Below the pieces are notes generated by a model that had not been told where the DNA came from, made no database searches, and worked only from the letters and a program-made list of their open reading frames with translations. Position numbers and translations under genes: made by a program. A DNA stretch of 64,000 nt from Sulfurospirillum diekertiae. Its GTDB lineage: Bacteria; Campylobacterota; Campylobacteria; Campylobacterales; Sulfurospirillaceae. Location: NCBI RefSeq assembly GCF_002309535.1, contig NZ_CP023275.1, forward strand, positions 1-64,000. The letters run 5' to 3'. How positions within the stretch are numbered: position 1 is the stretch's first letter; each line of letters begins with the position of its first letter. This document shows, one piece after another, positions 29,303 through 37,452 of this stretch.

Positions 29303-29704
29303 ATGAAACAATGGGTAGCAATGTTAATATGTTTAGGCTTTTTTTCAGGATGTTCTACCATCGGTTTGAACTTCAATTTTTGGAGTCAAAAAGCACCTGA
29401 AACGCCTGCTCCTGTCACGTCAGAGGTTAAAATCACGCTACCTACACAAGTGCTTCTCTATGATCTTGACATTACCGATCGACCCTATGCCGGACTTGGT
29501 GAAGTGAGTGTAACGCTGAGCAAACTCAATCCATGGGGTGAAGAGCCAACCCAAGAGCAAGTCGAGGCAAAACTGAAAGAAGAAGCTGCCAAAAAAGGAG
29601 CTGACGCACTGATCTACGTACGTTACACGAAACTGGGTGCTTCATGGAATCGCGTGAGCGGCATCGAAGGCAAAGCGCAAGCGGTCAAATTTACACGCTA
29701 CTAA
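29303..29704 (+). CDS. Small lipoprotein, first of two paralogues
   Basis: A signal peptide with lipobox FSGC (MKQWVAMLICLGFFSGCS) precedes a 110-residue domain. The core LYDLDITDRPYAGLGEVSVTLSK and EAKLKEEAAKKGADALIYVRY recur in the next gene, so the pair arose by tandem duplication. The ADALIYVRY strand recalls YbjQ/heavy-metal-binding-like domains of outer membrane lipoproteins; this is tentative. AAGGAG precedes the start. Confidence 0.82.
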   Translation: MKQWVAMLICLGFFSGCSTIGLNFNFWSQKAPETPAPVTSEVKITLPTQVLLYDLDITDRPYAGLGEVSVTLSKLNPWGEEPTQEQVEAKLKEEAAKKGADALIYVRYTKLGASWNRVSGIEGKAQAVKFTRY

Positions 29705-29739
29705 TCTTCTACCATCAAACTTTACTAAAAGGAGTAAGA

Positions 29740-30126
29740 ATGTCTTTCAGATTTGTAGTGGGCAGTATGGTTGTGAGTTTTTTATTATCGGGATGTGCTA
29801 CGTGGTCTCAAACCCAAGTGACCAATCCCAATACAGCGATTAAAGAAATCAAACAGGTTTCTCCTGATCAGGTTCAATTAACAGAAGGAGATATGACAAA
29901 TCGTCCGTATGTTTCACTGGGTGATCTTGCGGTCACTGTCAACAAAACAACTATTTTTCATCCAGAACCCACCAAAGAGATGATTGATGCGAAGCTCAAA
30001 GAGGAAGCAGCAAAACTCGGTGCAGATGCTGTCATTTATGTCCGTTACGGAACGGTTGGTATTTCAGCACTTAGTTGGGGAAGTTTGGATGGCAAAGGTC
30101 GAGCAATTCAATTTACAAGTAATTAG
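29740..30126 (+). CDS. Small lipoprotein, second paralogue
   Basis: Lipobox LSGC follows MSFRFVVGSMVVSFLL. The mature part aligns with the previous protein: DMTNRPYVSLGDLAVTVNK, DAKLKEEAAKLGADAVIYVRY and a closing GRAIQFTS. ATG 29740 follows AAAGGAG at 29727-29733; the longer upstream frame lacks a signal peptide. The third lipoprotein gene overlaps its end by 38 bases in another frame. Confidence 0.85.
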   Translation: MSFRFVVGSMVVSFLLSGCATWSQTQVTNPNTAIKEIKQVSPDQVQLTEGDMTNRPYVSLGDLAVTVNKTTIFHPEPTKEMIDAKLKEEAAKLGADAVIYVRYGTVGISALSWGSLDGKGRAIQFTSN

Positions 30127-30505
30127 TCTTGTTTGTATAGGGTTGTTGTGTGTTGGGTGTGCACATTCTGCGAGGGATTTACCGCCTGATATGAGTCATT
30201 TGCCACCGTCCATGAGGTTGTTACCAAGCGATATGGAATCTGCGGAGTATCAACTAGATTGCAAAGATCTGACACTAGCGTTGACGCATACACGTGAACA
30301 TCTTAAAGAGCTTGAAAAAGATGTGATGAGCATGCAAGCTGATAATCAATCCAAAGGATTGACGGGCATTACTGTTTTCTCACCGGCAATGTTTTTGATT
30401 AGCGATAATCCAGCTTCGAGCAAAGATTATCAAGAAAGTGATCAGGCAAGAGAGCGTTTACTTCGCATAGCGCAAGCGCGCCAATGTGAGTTGCCTTCAT
30501 ACTAA
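30089..30505 (+). CDS. Small lipoprotein overlapping the previous gene
   Basis: Starting at ATG 30089 gives MAKVEQFNLQVISLVCIG followed by lipobox CVGC, a clean lipoprotein signal, so this start is preferred over ATGs further upstream. The mature 115 residues include a helical segment (LALTHTREHLKELEKDVMSM) and no recognised domain. The 38-base out-of-frame overlap with the previous lipoprotein suggests translational coupling within one operon of three envelope proteins. Confidence 0.78.
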   Translation: MAKVEQFNLQVISLVCIGLLCVGCAHSARDLPPDMSHLPPSMRLLPSDMESAEYQLDCKDLTLALTHTREHLKELEKDVMSMQADNQSKGLTGITVFSPAMFLISDNPASSKDYQESDQARERLLRIAQARQCELPSY

Positions 30506-30514
30506 AAAAATATG

Positions 30515-30549
30515 CGCAATTTTGTTCTATTATGACGTGCAAAATTGCG
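30515..30549. promoter_or_regulatory. Perfect inverted repeat before AraC gene
   Basis: CGCAATTTTG (30515-30524) and CAAAATTGCG (30540-30549) are perfect 10-bp arms with a 15-base gap. A TATACT box follows at 30551-30556, only six bases before ATG 30563. The arms could be an operator for the AraC regulator, or a stem ending the lipoprotein operon. Confidence 0.55.
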
Positions 30550-30562
30550 TTATACTTTTGCC

Positions 30563-31363
30563 ATGAAACCTTCTTTATTGAATGATACTGCGTTTGAAAA
30601 TATCGCTCATTCGACCAATACCTTTTCATCTCATTTTCACGACACCTACGCGATTGGAATCACGCATGAGGGCATGTTTAAGTCGCATCATGAGCGTCAA
30701 ATAATTTCCGCATATGAACGCACTACTCGGATTATCAATCCGGGTGAAATTCATGGCGGCGATTCGTATGCATGGAAATACACCAATTTCTATCCCAGTG
30801 TGGAGCTTTTAAGTACGCTTTATGAGCAGATGTACGGCGAGAAGAAGATACCGATTTTTGAGCAACATATCATTGAAGATGCTGAACTCTATACGAAGTT
30901 AGCCGCTTTTTTTCACACTATTTATGCCAATGAAGAGCCGATGCATTCGGAGTCTAAGCTCATTGATGCCCTCTCTTATCTTATAGCGCATTACGCGCAA
31001 AAAGCCACGTCGTATCTGTTTACATGTAAAGATCCTAAAGCGATGTCTGTGGTTATAGATTACATTCATGACAACCTTGGATCAGACATCACTTTAGACG
31101 CCCTCGCCTCAACGGCGCATGTGAGTAAATATCATTTTTTAAGGCTTTTTAAAAACCATACAGGATTGACACCGCATCAATACATCATCGCTGGGCGCGT
31201 ATGCAAAGCTAAAACACTTGTGATTAAAGGTGAGTCACTTTCTCAAGTTGCATTGCAGGCAGGTTTTAGCGATCAGTCGCATTTTATCCGCTCCTTTCGT
31301 AAAATTTACGGTTACTCTCCCAAGACACTGCTTCAAAAAAGCAATTTTATTCTATATAAATAA
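30563..31363 (+). CDS. AraC-family regulator with cupin sensor domain
   Basis: An N-terminal AraC-type cupin (FSSHFHDTYAIGITHEG, then INPGEIHGG) is followed by two C-terminal helix-turn-helix motifs (ITLDALASTAHVSKYHFLRLFK and LSQVALQAGFSDQSHFIRSF). I start at ATG 30563; the TTG at 30545 lies inside an inverted repeat and adds no recognisable residues. There is no ribosome site and a -10 box sits six bases away, so the mRNA may be leaderless. The EamA exporter gene 36 bases downstream is a likely target. Confidence 0.88.
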   Translation: MKPSLLNDTAFENIAHSTNTFSSHFHDTYAIGITHEGMFKSHHERQIISAYERTTRIINPGEIHGGDSYAWKYTNFYPSVELLSTLYEQMYGEKKIPIFEQHIIEDAELYTKLAAFFHTIYANEEPMHSESKLIDALSYLIAHYAQKATSYLFTCKDPKAMSVVIDYIHDNLGSDITLDALASTAHVSKYHFLRLFKNHTGLTPHQYIIAGRVCKAKTLVIKGESLSQVALQAGFSDQSHFIRSFRKIYGYSPKTLLQKSNFILYK

Positions 31364-31399
31364 TCTGAAATTGTGTAAACTTCGCGACAAGGAGTTTTT

Positions 31400-32296
31400 A
31401 TGGGAAACAAAAATATTTTCTTTTTTTTACTTTTTCTTGCAATGGTCGCATGGGGTGGTTCGTGGGTCAATGTCAAAGTTTTAGGACACTATGTGAGCGC
31501 TTTTGAGATGATCTTTTTGCGCTTTGGCATCACGGCGATTACGATGGTTCCCATCATTGTGTGGCTGAAACACTCGTTCAAAATCGACCTTAAGAGCTTT
31601 GGTTTGGTCGTATTGGCGGCGTTAGCGTTGATTTTTTACAACAAATACTACTATCTTGGCACTAAGTTTGGTACCGCTTCTTTGGGTGGGGCGATGGTAA
31701 CGACGATGATTCCTATTTTAACGTTTATTTTTTTAGCGTTATTGGGCACCAAAAAAGTGAGTTCTAAAGACCTGTTTGCATTGGGTTTGGGTGCGGTGGG
31801 TGTTTTAACGATGCTGCATATTTGGACGTTTGATTTAGCGCATATTTTAGTGATTCACAATCTATACTTTTTATTAGCCGCCATTTTATGGGCAGTTTTG
31901 ACGATTGTCAGCTCGAAGTCAACAAAGATCTCACCGATTGTTTTTACCTTTTACATGTATATTGTCACGGTTGTTCTGGATTGGGTTTTGTTTGTGGATG
32001 TGAGCACGATACCGTTTGGCTCATTTGATGGTATTTTTTGGCTGAATACGCTGTTGATCTCCCTCGCAGCCTCCACTTTTGCCAATACGATCTTTTTCTT
32101 AGGTATTGAAAAATTAGGCGCTGCCGAGGTGAGCTCGTTCGTCTTTTTGGTACCGTTTTCGGCGATCATTTTAAGTGCCGTTTTCTTAGGTGAAAAAGTC
32201 GATCTCTTCATTATTATTGGAACAGTTTTAACACTTTATGCGGTCAAGTTACTCAACAATATTACAATTTTAAAGCGACGCCGAAAAAGCGTTTAA
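31400..32296 (+). CDS. DMT-superfamily (EamA) exporter
   Basis: A 298-residue protein with ten membrane segments in two EamA repeats. WGGSWVNVKVLGHYVSAFEMIFLRF-type N-terminal sequence and the second-repeat GIEKLGAAEVSSFVFLVPFSA are typical of drug/metabolite transporters. It probably exports an amino acid or similar metabolite. It follows an AraC regulator and overlaps the convergent esterase gene by 35 bases. The start has GGAG at 31391-31394. Confidence 0.9.
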   Translation: MGNKNIFFFLLFLAMVAWGGSWVNVKVLGHYVSAFEMIFLRFGITAITMVPIIVWLKHSFKIDLKSFGLVVLAALALIFYNKYYYLGTKFGTASLGGAMVTTMIPILTFIFLALLGTKKVSSKDLFALGLGAVGVLTMLHIWTFDLAHILVIHNLYFLLAAILWAVLTIVSSKSTKISPIVFTFYMYIVTVVLDWVLFVDVSTIPFGSFDGIFWLNTLLISLAASTFANTIFFLGIEKLGAAEVSSFVFLVPFSAIILSAVFLGEKVDLFIIIGTVLTLYAVKLLNNITILKRRRKSV

Positions 32297-32828
32297 TGCT
32301 CTCCAAGTGGCGATCCAGTCCTTCAAAACTGTGATTGCCACCCTCTTCTACGACCATCTTCGCGCCCTCTAAAAAGTCACATGCTTCTTCATAGTCCAAC
32401 ACCTCATCGCTTTTTTGAAGCAATACAAGCAGGTTTTCAAGATTAGGTTCTTCGATCTCATAGCTTTCCAACATTTCAAGGTGCGACTCGTTCCATTCAT
32501 ACGTTGAGTTGTCATAATAATTCACCCCCTGTCCAATGGCGCGCTCTAATGTTTCGGGAGCATTAACCGCAGGATTGATGAGCACGGCTTTAAGGTTGTA
32601 CTTGTCGCTGAGATAAAGCGCATAATAGCCGCCCAAAGATGAACCCATTAGATACACAGGCTCTTGATACGACTCGATCAATTCGCTGAGTGTTTTAATC
32701 GCAAGATCGGGAATGGTAGGCAGGGATGGTGCAATAAAACGGATACCTTCTTTTTGGCAATACGCACGAAGCAGTTTCGCTTTACTGGCTTCTCCGCTAG
32801 AGCCAAATCCGTGAATGTAAATAATCAT
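32262..32828 (-). CDS. YqiA-like alpha/beta-hydrolase
   Basis: The 188-residue protein opens with IYIHGFGSSGEASKA and has the nucleophile elbow GSSLGGYYA, a late Asp in LLQKSDEVLD and the catalytic His in GGNHSFEG. These features fit YqiA/YcfP-like small esterases. The physiological substrate is unknown. It is convergent with the EamA gene, overlapping its last 35 bases. Confidence 0.92.
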   Translation of the reverse strand: MIIYIHGFGSSGEASKAKLLRAYCQKEGIRFIAPSLPTIPDLAIKTLSELIESYQEPVYLMGSSLGGYYALYLSDKYNLKAVLINPAVNAPETLERAIGQGVNYYDNSTYEWNESHLEMLESYEIEEPNLENLLVLLQKSDEVLDYEEACDFLEGAKMVVEEGGNHSFEGLDRHLESIKRFFGVALKL

Positions 32829-32850
32829 GGTGAACCTTTATGTAACAAAT

Positions 32851-32933
32851 AAATTGAGCACAAAAAGTGCGAGGGCTTTGTGCCGAACAAAACCAAGTGT
32901 TAACGTAGTTTTCGAAGCTTTGCTTTGAAAACG
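32851..32933. repeat. Dispersed structured intergenic repeat, copy B
   Basis: It is related to 2711-2791. The stem GTTTTCGAAGC (32908-32918) and GCTTTGAAAAC (32922-32932) is closed by TTT, as in copy A. Compared with copy A, pair 2 is T-A instead of C-G and pair 6 is C-G instead of T-A, so base changes on one side are balanced on the other. The 5' part AATTGAGCACA...AGTGCG also matches. Confidence 0.6.
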
Positions 32934-32938
32934 TGTGT

Positions 32939-32958
32939 AGAGTTCTACGAAGAACTCT
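32939..32958. terminator. Perfect short hairpin after structured repeat
   Basis: AGAGTTCT and AGAACTCT are perfect 8-bp arms around the loop ACGA. No T-run follows on the plus strand. It may be an extension of the structured repeat just upstream or a separate signal. The TATAAT promoter box for the next gene is at 32992-32997. Confidence 0.5.
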
Positions 32959-33023
32959 CCTAAATGGAGTATAGCAAAAGTTTCGTTAGGCTATAATACG
33001 CGCAATTATTAAAAGAGGGTATG

Positions 33024-33308
33024 ATGAAATTACAAGAATTAGAGGCTCGAAAAATCATTGTGATGGTCATGGGCGAGACGCGTACACTTACGAAAAGTGA
33101 TGAAGAACTCGCCCTTCTGCTTAAGAAACGATTGACCAAAAAAGAGTGTGAAGTCTTAAATGCAGAAGTCCTAGGCAAAGACAAAGAAACGTTGATGAGC
33201 GAGCAAAAAATAGACACGGTACGTTACGATGCGCTCAAAGCAAGTGCCATTAAAAAAATCAAAAATGAATCCGTTCACGGAGACTTTTTCTATACTAAAG
33301 GTGAATAA
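33024..33308 (+). CDS. Small protein with HTH-like C-terminus before formate dehydrogenase
   Basis: The 94-residue protein is charged and helical. Its second half (KKECEVLNAEVLGKDKETLMSEQKIDTVRYDALKASAIKKI) looks like a sigma-factor region 4 helix-turn-helix, so DNA binding is possible, though not shown. ATG 33024 follows an in-frame ATG at 33021; GAGGG lies before both. The molybdoenzyme gene begins three bases after its stop, so a role in expression or maturation of that enzyme is reasonable. Confidence 0.72.
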   Translation: MKLQELEARKIIVMVMGETRTLTKSDEELALLLKKRLTKKECEVLNAEVLGKDKETLMSEQKIDTVRYDALKASAIKKIKNESVHGDFFYTKGE

Positions 33309-33311
33309 AAC

Positions 33312-35375
33312 ATGGAGCAGATGGAAGTCATAGACAGCGTTTGTACCTATTGTGGAGTGGGATGTGATATCGCCGCCAATGTTAAAGACAATACGATTCA
33401 AAGCATTTTTGCTCATCCCGATGGTGTGGTGTCTGAGGGAAAATTGTGCATCAAAGGCAAATACGGTTTTGAGTTTGTGAATGCTCCCGATCGTCTTCGA
33501 ATTCCACGTATTCGTAAAAGTTTTCTAGCGAAAAATCCTGCCATTTACGAAGCAATCGCTTTACATGTAAAAGAGTTGGATGAAGAATGGGTTGAAACCA
33601 CACTGGACGCAGCAACGACTGCAGCAGCAATGAAACTTCACGAGATTCAAAAAAAATACGGTCAAAAAAGTGTCTGTTCCATCGGAGGGGCGCGAACCTC
33701 GTGTGAAAGCTCTTACCTGCTTCAAAAATTTACTCGCCATACACTGAACTCTCCCCATGTCGATAACTGTGCGCGTATTTGCCACTCTCCAAGCCTCAAA
33801 GGGATGCGCACGACCATCGGTGAAGGTGCGGCGACCAATCCGTACAACGATATTTATCAAACAGAATTTATGATTGTGATTGGCTCCAATACCACTGAAG
33901 CGCATCCCATTATCTCCAACCGCATCGTCGATATGGCGACCAAGCACGATAATTTGGCAGTATTTGATGTTCGCGAAATTACCCTGCACCGCTTTGCAAA
34001 GTACAAAGGCATTATTCCTCATGAAGCAAATTTACTCGTTTTAAACATGATGGCCTATGTGATTATTTCTGAAGAGCTTTATGATGAGGATTTTTTGAAA
34101 GATCGTACGCTTGGATTTGACGCTTTTAAAGAGAAAATATTGAGTGACCCTTTTGCCAATCCAAAGTATTTTGAAAATATTGAGGGTTATGAACACTTAA
34201 GTAAATTGATTCCAAAAGTCGCACGTGAATATGCTCTGAAAAAGTCGATGATTTTCTGGGGACTTGGCATTACCGAGCACATTGATGGCTCGTATGCGGT
34301 CACGGCAATCACACACCTTGCATTAATGACAGGCAACATCGGAAAAGTGGGTGCAGGCTTGATGCCGCTTCGCGGACAAAACAATGTCCAAGGGGCGTGC
34401 GATATGGGAATGTTACCTTACTACGACCCTGATTATCAAGAGCCTAAAGAGATCGGATTGATGACACCACAACTCGTGGAAGCAATGTTTGAAGGACGCA
34501 TTAAAGCGGTGATCAACATGGGTGAAGACCTAACGCATGTACATCCTAATAGCAATAAAATTAATGCCGCACTCGATACTCTGGATTTTATTTTCGTCCA
34601 AGAGCTGTTTATGACAGAAATTGCAAAGCGTGCAGACATTGTCGTGGGAGTAAAATCAGCGTATGAAAAAACAGGTGTTTATGTCAATGCGATGCGACGG
34701 CTACATCTTTCGCAACCTCTCGTGAAATCGGACTTGCCCGATGATTGGGAAGTGATTCAGATGATCGACAATAAGCTAGGTGGAAGTTACAGGTACGAAG
34801 ATTCTAAGCAGATTTGGGATGAAGTGCGTGAAGTAGCGTATAGACGTTTTTCAGGGGCAAGCTACAACCGACTTGAACGTCACCGTGTTCGTGGACTCCA
34901 ATGGCCTGTGCATACCGAGGATACCCCCGTATTGCATCAACTGGACTTTCGAACAGAAGATGGGTATGGCAGATTTCATTACCACCAATACGAACTCAGA
35001 GGAATGGTTCAAGAACTGAGTGAAAAGCGACTTTTAGGATACCACCTGACTACAGGAAGAACACTTGCCCAATACAATAATGCTTCTCAAACCAGTCGTT
35101 GTGAAAAACTCAACAAACGTTACGATGAAACCATTTTATGGGTCAATGAAAACGATGCGGCTGATTTTAGCAGTGAAAAAGTGATTTTAAAAACGCCATA
35201 CGGGCAAAGCGCGCCACTGACAGTCAAATTGACAGACAAAGTTCAACCCAAAACGCTTTTCTGCACGTTTCATCATGCAAGTTCACGTATCAATAACCTC
35301 TTTGGCGACAGATGTGATGAACTGATTTTAACGGCAGCATTTAAATCCATCAAAGTGGAAGTAGTAAACGTTTAG
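33312..35375 (+). CDS. Formate dehydrogenase-like molybdopterin oxidoreductase
   Basis: A 687-residue FdhF-type catalytic subunit. The N-terminal 4Fe-4S site has CTYCGVGC near residue 12 and GKLCIKGK near 47. The metal ligand is Cys157 in NCARICHSPS, the position of selenocysteine in E. coli FdhF, with the following His intact. The C-terminal domain holds HLTTGRTLAQYNN and the pterin-binding tail. There is no twin-arginine signal, so it is cytoplasmic, and no iron-sulphur or cytochrome subunit lies nearby. Formate is the likely but unproven substrate. The start is ATG 33312 or 33321. Confidence 0.88.
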   Translation: MEQMEVIDSVCTYCGVGCDIAANVKDNTIQSIFAHPDGVVSEGKLCIKGKYGFEFVNAPDRLRIPRIRKSFLAKNPAIYEAIALHVKELDEEWVETTLDAATTAAAMKLHEIQKKYGQKSVCSIGGARTSCESSYLLQKFTRHTLNSPHVDNCARICHSPSLKGMRTTIGEGAATNPYNDIYQTEFMIVIGSNTTEAHPIISNRIVDMATKHDNLAVFDVREITLHRFAKYKGIIPHEANLLVLNMMAYVIISEELYDEDFLKDRTLGFDAFKEKILSDPFANPKYFENIEGYEHLSKLIPKVAREYALKKSMIFWGLGITEHIDGSYAVTAITHLALMTGNIGKVGAGLMPLRGQNNVQGACDMGMLPYYDPDYQEPKEIGLMTPQLVEAMFEGRIKAVINMGEDLTHVHPNSNKINAALDTLDFIFVQELFMTEIAKRADIVVGVKSAYEKTGVYVNAMRRLHLSQPLVKSDLPDDWEVIQMIDNKLGGSYRYEDSKQIWDEVREVAYRRFSGASYNRLERHRVRGLQWPVHTEDTPVLHQLDFRTEDGYGRFHYHQYELRGMVQELSEKRLLGYHLTTGRTLAQYNNASQTSRCEKLNKRYDETILWVNENDAADFSSEKVILKTPYGQSAPLTVKLTDKVQPKTLFCTFHHASSRINNLFGDRCDELILTAAFKSIKVEVVNV

Positions 35376-35441
35376 GGAGTCAGGCTTTTGTTTAAACTAA
35401 TGTGTTAAAATAGTGTCATATTAATATAAAGGTATTATTTG

Positions 35442-35882
35442 ATGAAAAAGATACTCTTTGGGGTAGTAGGAATATTGATGGTTATTCAATTTATGAGACC
35501 AAATTTTAACAACCCAAAAGTGGATGAAAAGATTGCACTTCAAGCGGATGAAAAGGTCATGGTCGTTCTCAAAAATGCATGTTTTGATTGTCATTCCAAT
35601 GAGGTTCAGTACCCATGGTACCATAACGTCGCCCCTGTCTCTTGGGTGATGGCCGCACATATTGACAATGGACGAAGAGCGCTCAATTTTTCCACATGGG
35701 CAGATACAAATGCTGATACAAGAATAACAAGAATCAAACGCGCAAAACAGCTGATTTCTAATGGTTTAATGCCAAAGGGAAGCTATGAGCTCATGCACCC
35801 CAAAGCACATTTAGATGCAAAAGATAAAAAAATACTCGAAGAGTTTTTTGATCAGCAACTAGAACAACTCAAAAAATCATAA
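35442..35882 (+). CDS. Haem-binding domain protein with membrane anchor
   Basis: One N-terminal hydrophobic helix (KKILFGVVGILMVIQFM) places the rest in the periplasm. The haem-attachment motif CFDCH (CxxCH) occurs near residue 47, followed by NEVQYPWYHNVAPVSW, a block typical of the Haem_bd family, and a late MPKGSYELMHPKAHL that may supply the distal Met. ATG 35442 is preferred over TTG 35439. It is the last gene before the mobile element. Confidence 0.88.
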   Translation: MKKILFGVVGILMVIQFMRPNFNNPKVDEKIALQADEKVMVVLKNACFDCHSNEVQYPWYHNVAPVSWVMAAHIDNGRRALNFSTWADTNADTRITRIKRAKQLISNGLMPKGSYELMHPKAHLDAKDKKILEEFFDQQLEQLKKS

Positions 35883-36198
35883 TTTACAAAGAATATTTTA
35901 ATAGTATAGATGATAAAAACAGGAAGAAAACAACCTTTCTCTTCGATCCAAATTGAACTGTTGGACATAATTTGGTCACAGTAGAAAAAATTAGGCTTTG
36001 AGAATCTCATAATTTAGGAATTTTTAAAGAAGTGGCCGGGAGAGAGGGATTTAAAAGGCATAAATTTTCTATATTATACATTTTGTAAAATAATCATCAA
36101 AATAGCCTATTTTAGGCTTTAAGATAACTTTCTCAATTTCCAATAATATGTTATTATTCCAATAAAATATAAATTTATGTTGGAAATAGGTTGGAATA
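35883..36198. other. Junction region: backbone end, attL and integrase leader
   Basis: These 316 bases contain no gene. The first 148 are backbone or ancestral tRNA-downstream sequence, then comes the 22-bp attL, then an AT-rich leader with TTGGAA boxes for the integrase. I see no other feature. Confidence 0.7.
36031..36052. other. attL: copy of tRNA-Ser 3' end
   Basis: This 22-bp sequence is identical to 62633-62654, the last T-arm and acceptor bases of tRNA-Ser(TGA). It reads AGTGGCCGGGAGAGA followed by GGGATTT. Identity stops just after (AAAAGG here, GAACCC in the tRNA), so it is not a tRNA gene but a target duplication made by integration. Confidence 0.9.
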
Positions 36199-36200
36199 AT
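36136..36200. promoter_or_regulatory. Four TTGGAA boxes upstream of integrase
   Basis: Two boxes point left (ATTTCCAA 36136-36143, ATTATTCCAA 36153-36162) and two point right (TTGGAAAT 36180-36187, TTGGAATAAT 36191-36200). Each left box is the exact reverse complement of a right one. The last box includes the integrase start codon. They could be integrase or excisionase arm sites that also repress int. Confidence 0.65.
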
Positions 36201-37296
36201 GAGCCGCATTAAAACTAAATATCAAGGTGTTTTTTATCGTGAAGCTGTCACGAATGGTAAGCCTGATAAGACATATTATATCGTTTTTAAAGACACTCAT
36301 AATAAAACCGTTGAGACAAAGATCGGCAAAGAAAGCGAAGGCGTACGTGCAAACTACTGTAATCAAAAGCGTAATGAGATTATTACAAAGCAACGTTTAG
36401 GCGAAGATCTTCCAGCAATAGCCATTAAAAAGAAAAAGCACATCATCACGTTAGATATTGCGGCCGAAAAGTTTTTCAAAGAACGTGAGATGCAAAATAA
36501 AGATAATGCTCATACGCAATCAAAATATAATAATTGGATCGCTCCCGTCCTGGGGAAGATGGAGATTGATTTAATTGGGCTTGAGGAAGTAAGAGGACTG
36601 CAAGAGAGCCTGGTGAAAAAAGAGTATGCAGCAGCCACGATTAATTTCACGATCAACCTTTTACATGCCATTGTCAATTACGCAATCGAAAATAAACTAT
36701 CAACGGCTGTTCATAATCCCACAAAAAAGCTCAAGCAATTAAAAGTCGATAATGCTCGAGATCGATATTTAACAAAAGAAGAGTGCCAGAGGCTCTTAGA
36801 GGCCGTTGAAGATGAACCCTTACTAAGATTATTCGTGCGTTTGAGTTTGAGTACTGGAGGGCGATTAGAGACGATTCTGAGTATATGCAAAAAAGATATC
36901 GACTTCACCAATAAAATAATTGCGCTAAAGGATCATAAAAACGCCTCTTCATATCGTGGATTTATCAATGACGATCTCACAAGTTATGTAAATGAATACT
37001 GTAAGGATCTAAAACCAAACGATAAGTTGATCACAATGCCGGTACGTACACTCAGAAGACAATTATCAAATATTTTTGCAGATCTTTTTAATGCAGATTT
37101 AGACAAAAATGATAGAAAAAATCGAGTCGTTATCCATACCTTGAGACATACGTTTGCAAGCTTACTAGCCATTCAAGGAACACCAATATTTACGATTCAA
37201 AAGCTTATGAATCACCAGGATATAAAGACAACACTTCGTTATGCTAAATTAAGTCCAGAGAGTGGAAAAGAATTTGTCTTAAAATTACTTGCATAA
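36199..37296 (+). CDS. Tyrosine recombinase/integrase
   Basis: The 365-residue protein has an N-terminal arm-binding region (YQGVFYREAVTNGKPDKTYY), a core-binding SAM-like domain and a catalytic domain. Catalytic residues are visible: Arg in STGGRLETIL near 220, HTLRHTFAS near 313, a His in MNHQDIKTTLRYAK and the nucleophilic Tyr near 348. It should catalyse integration into and excision from tRNA-Ser. It lies next to attL, at the end away from the intact tRNA. Its start ATG sits inside a TTGGAA box. Confidence 0.95.
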   Translation: MSRIKTKYQGVFYREAVTNGKPDKTYYIVFKDTHNKTVETKIGKESEGVRANYCNQKRNEIITKQRLGEDLPAIAIKKKKHIITLDIAAEKFFKEREMQNKDNAHTQSKYNNWIAPVLGKMEIDLIGLEEVRGLQESLVKKEYAAATINFTINLLHAIVNYAIENKLSTAVHNPTKKLKQLKVDNARDRYLTKEECQRLLEAVEDEPLLRLFVRLSLSTGGRLETILSICKKDIDFTNKIIALKDHKNASSYRGFINDDLTSYVNEYCKDLKPNDKLITMPVRTLRRQLSNIFADLFNADLDKNDRKNRVVIHTLRHTFASLLAIQGTPIFTIQKLMNHQDIKTTLRYAKLSPESGKEFVLKLLA

Positions 37297-37452
37297 AAAC
37301 ATTTAAGATATTAAATTACCAAGGTATGCAATGAAGATCTATATAGAAAATATTCTCAATAAAATACAATATAGAATTAATTTAATATATTTTATCAATA
37401 TTTGTATTATTTAATCTCTGAATTATTGTAGAATTTCTCTCTATAGGTCTGA

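Noticed and set aside
36031-36052. A second tRNA-Ser gene at the left junction
   Set aside because: Only 22 bases of the 3' end are present; no D-arm or anticodon follows.
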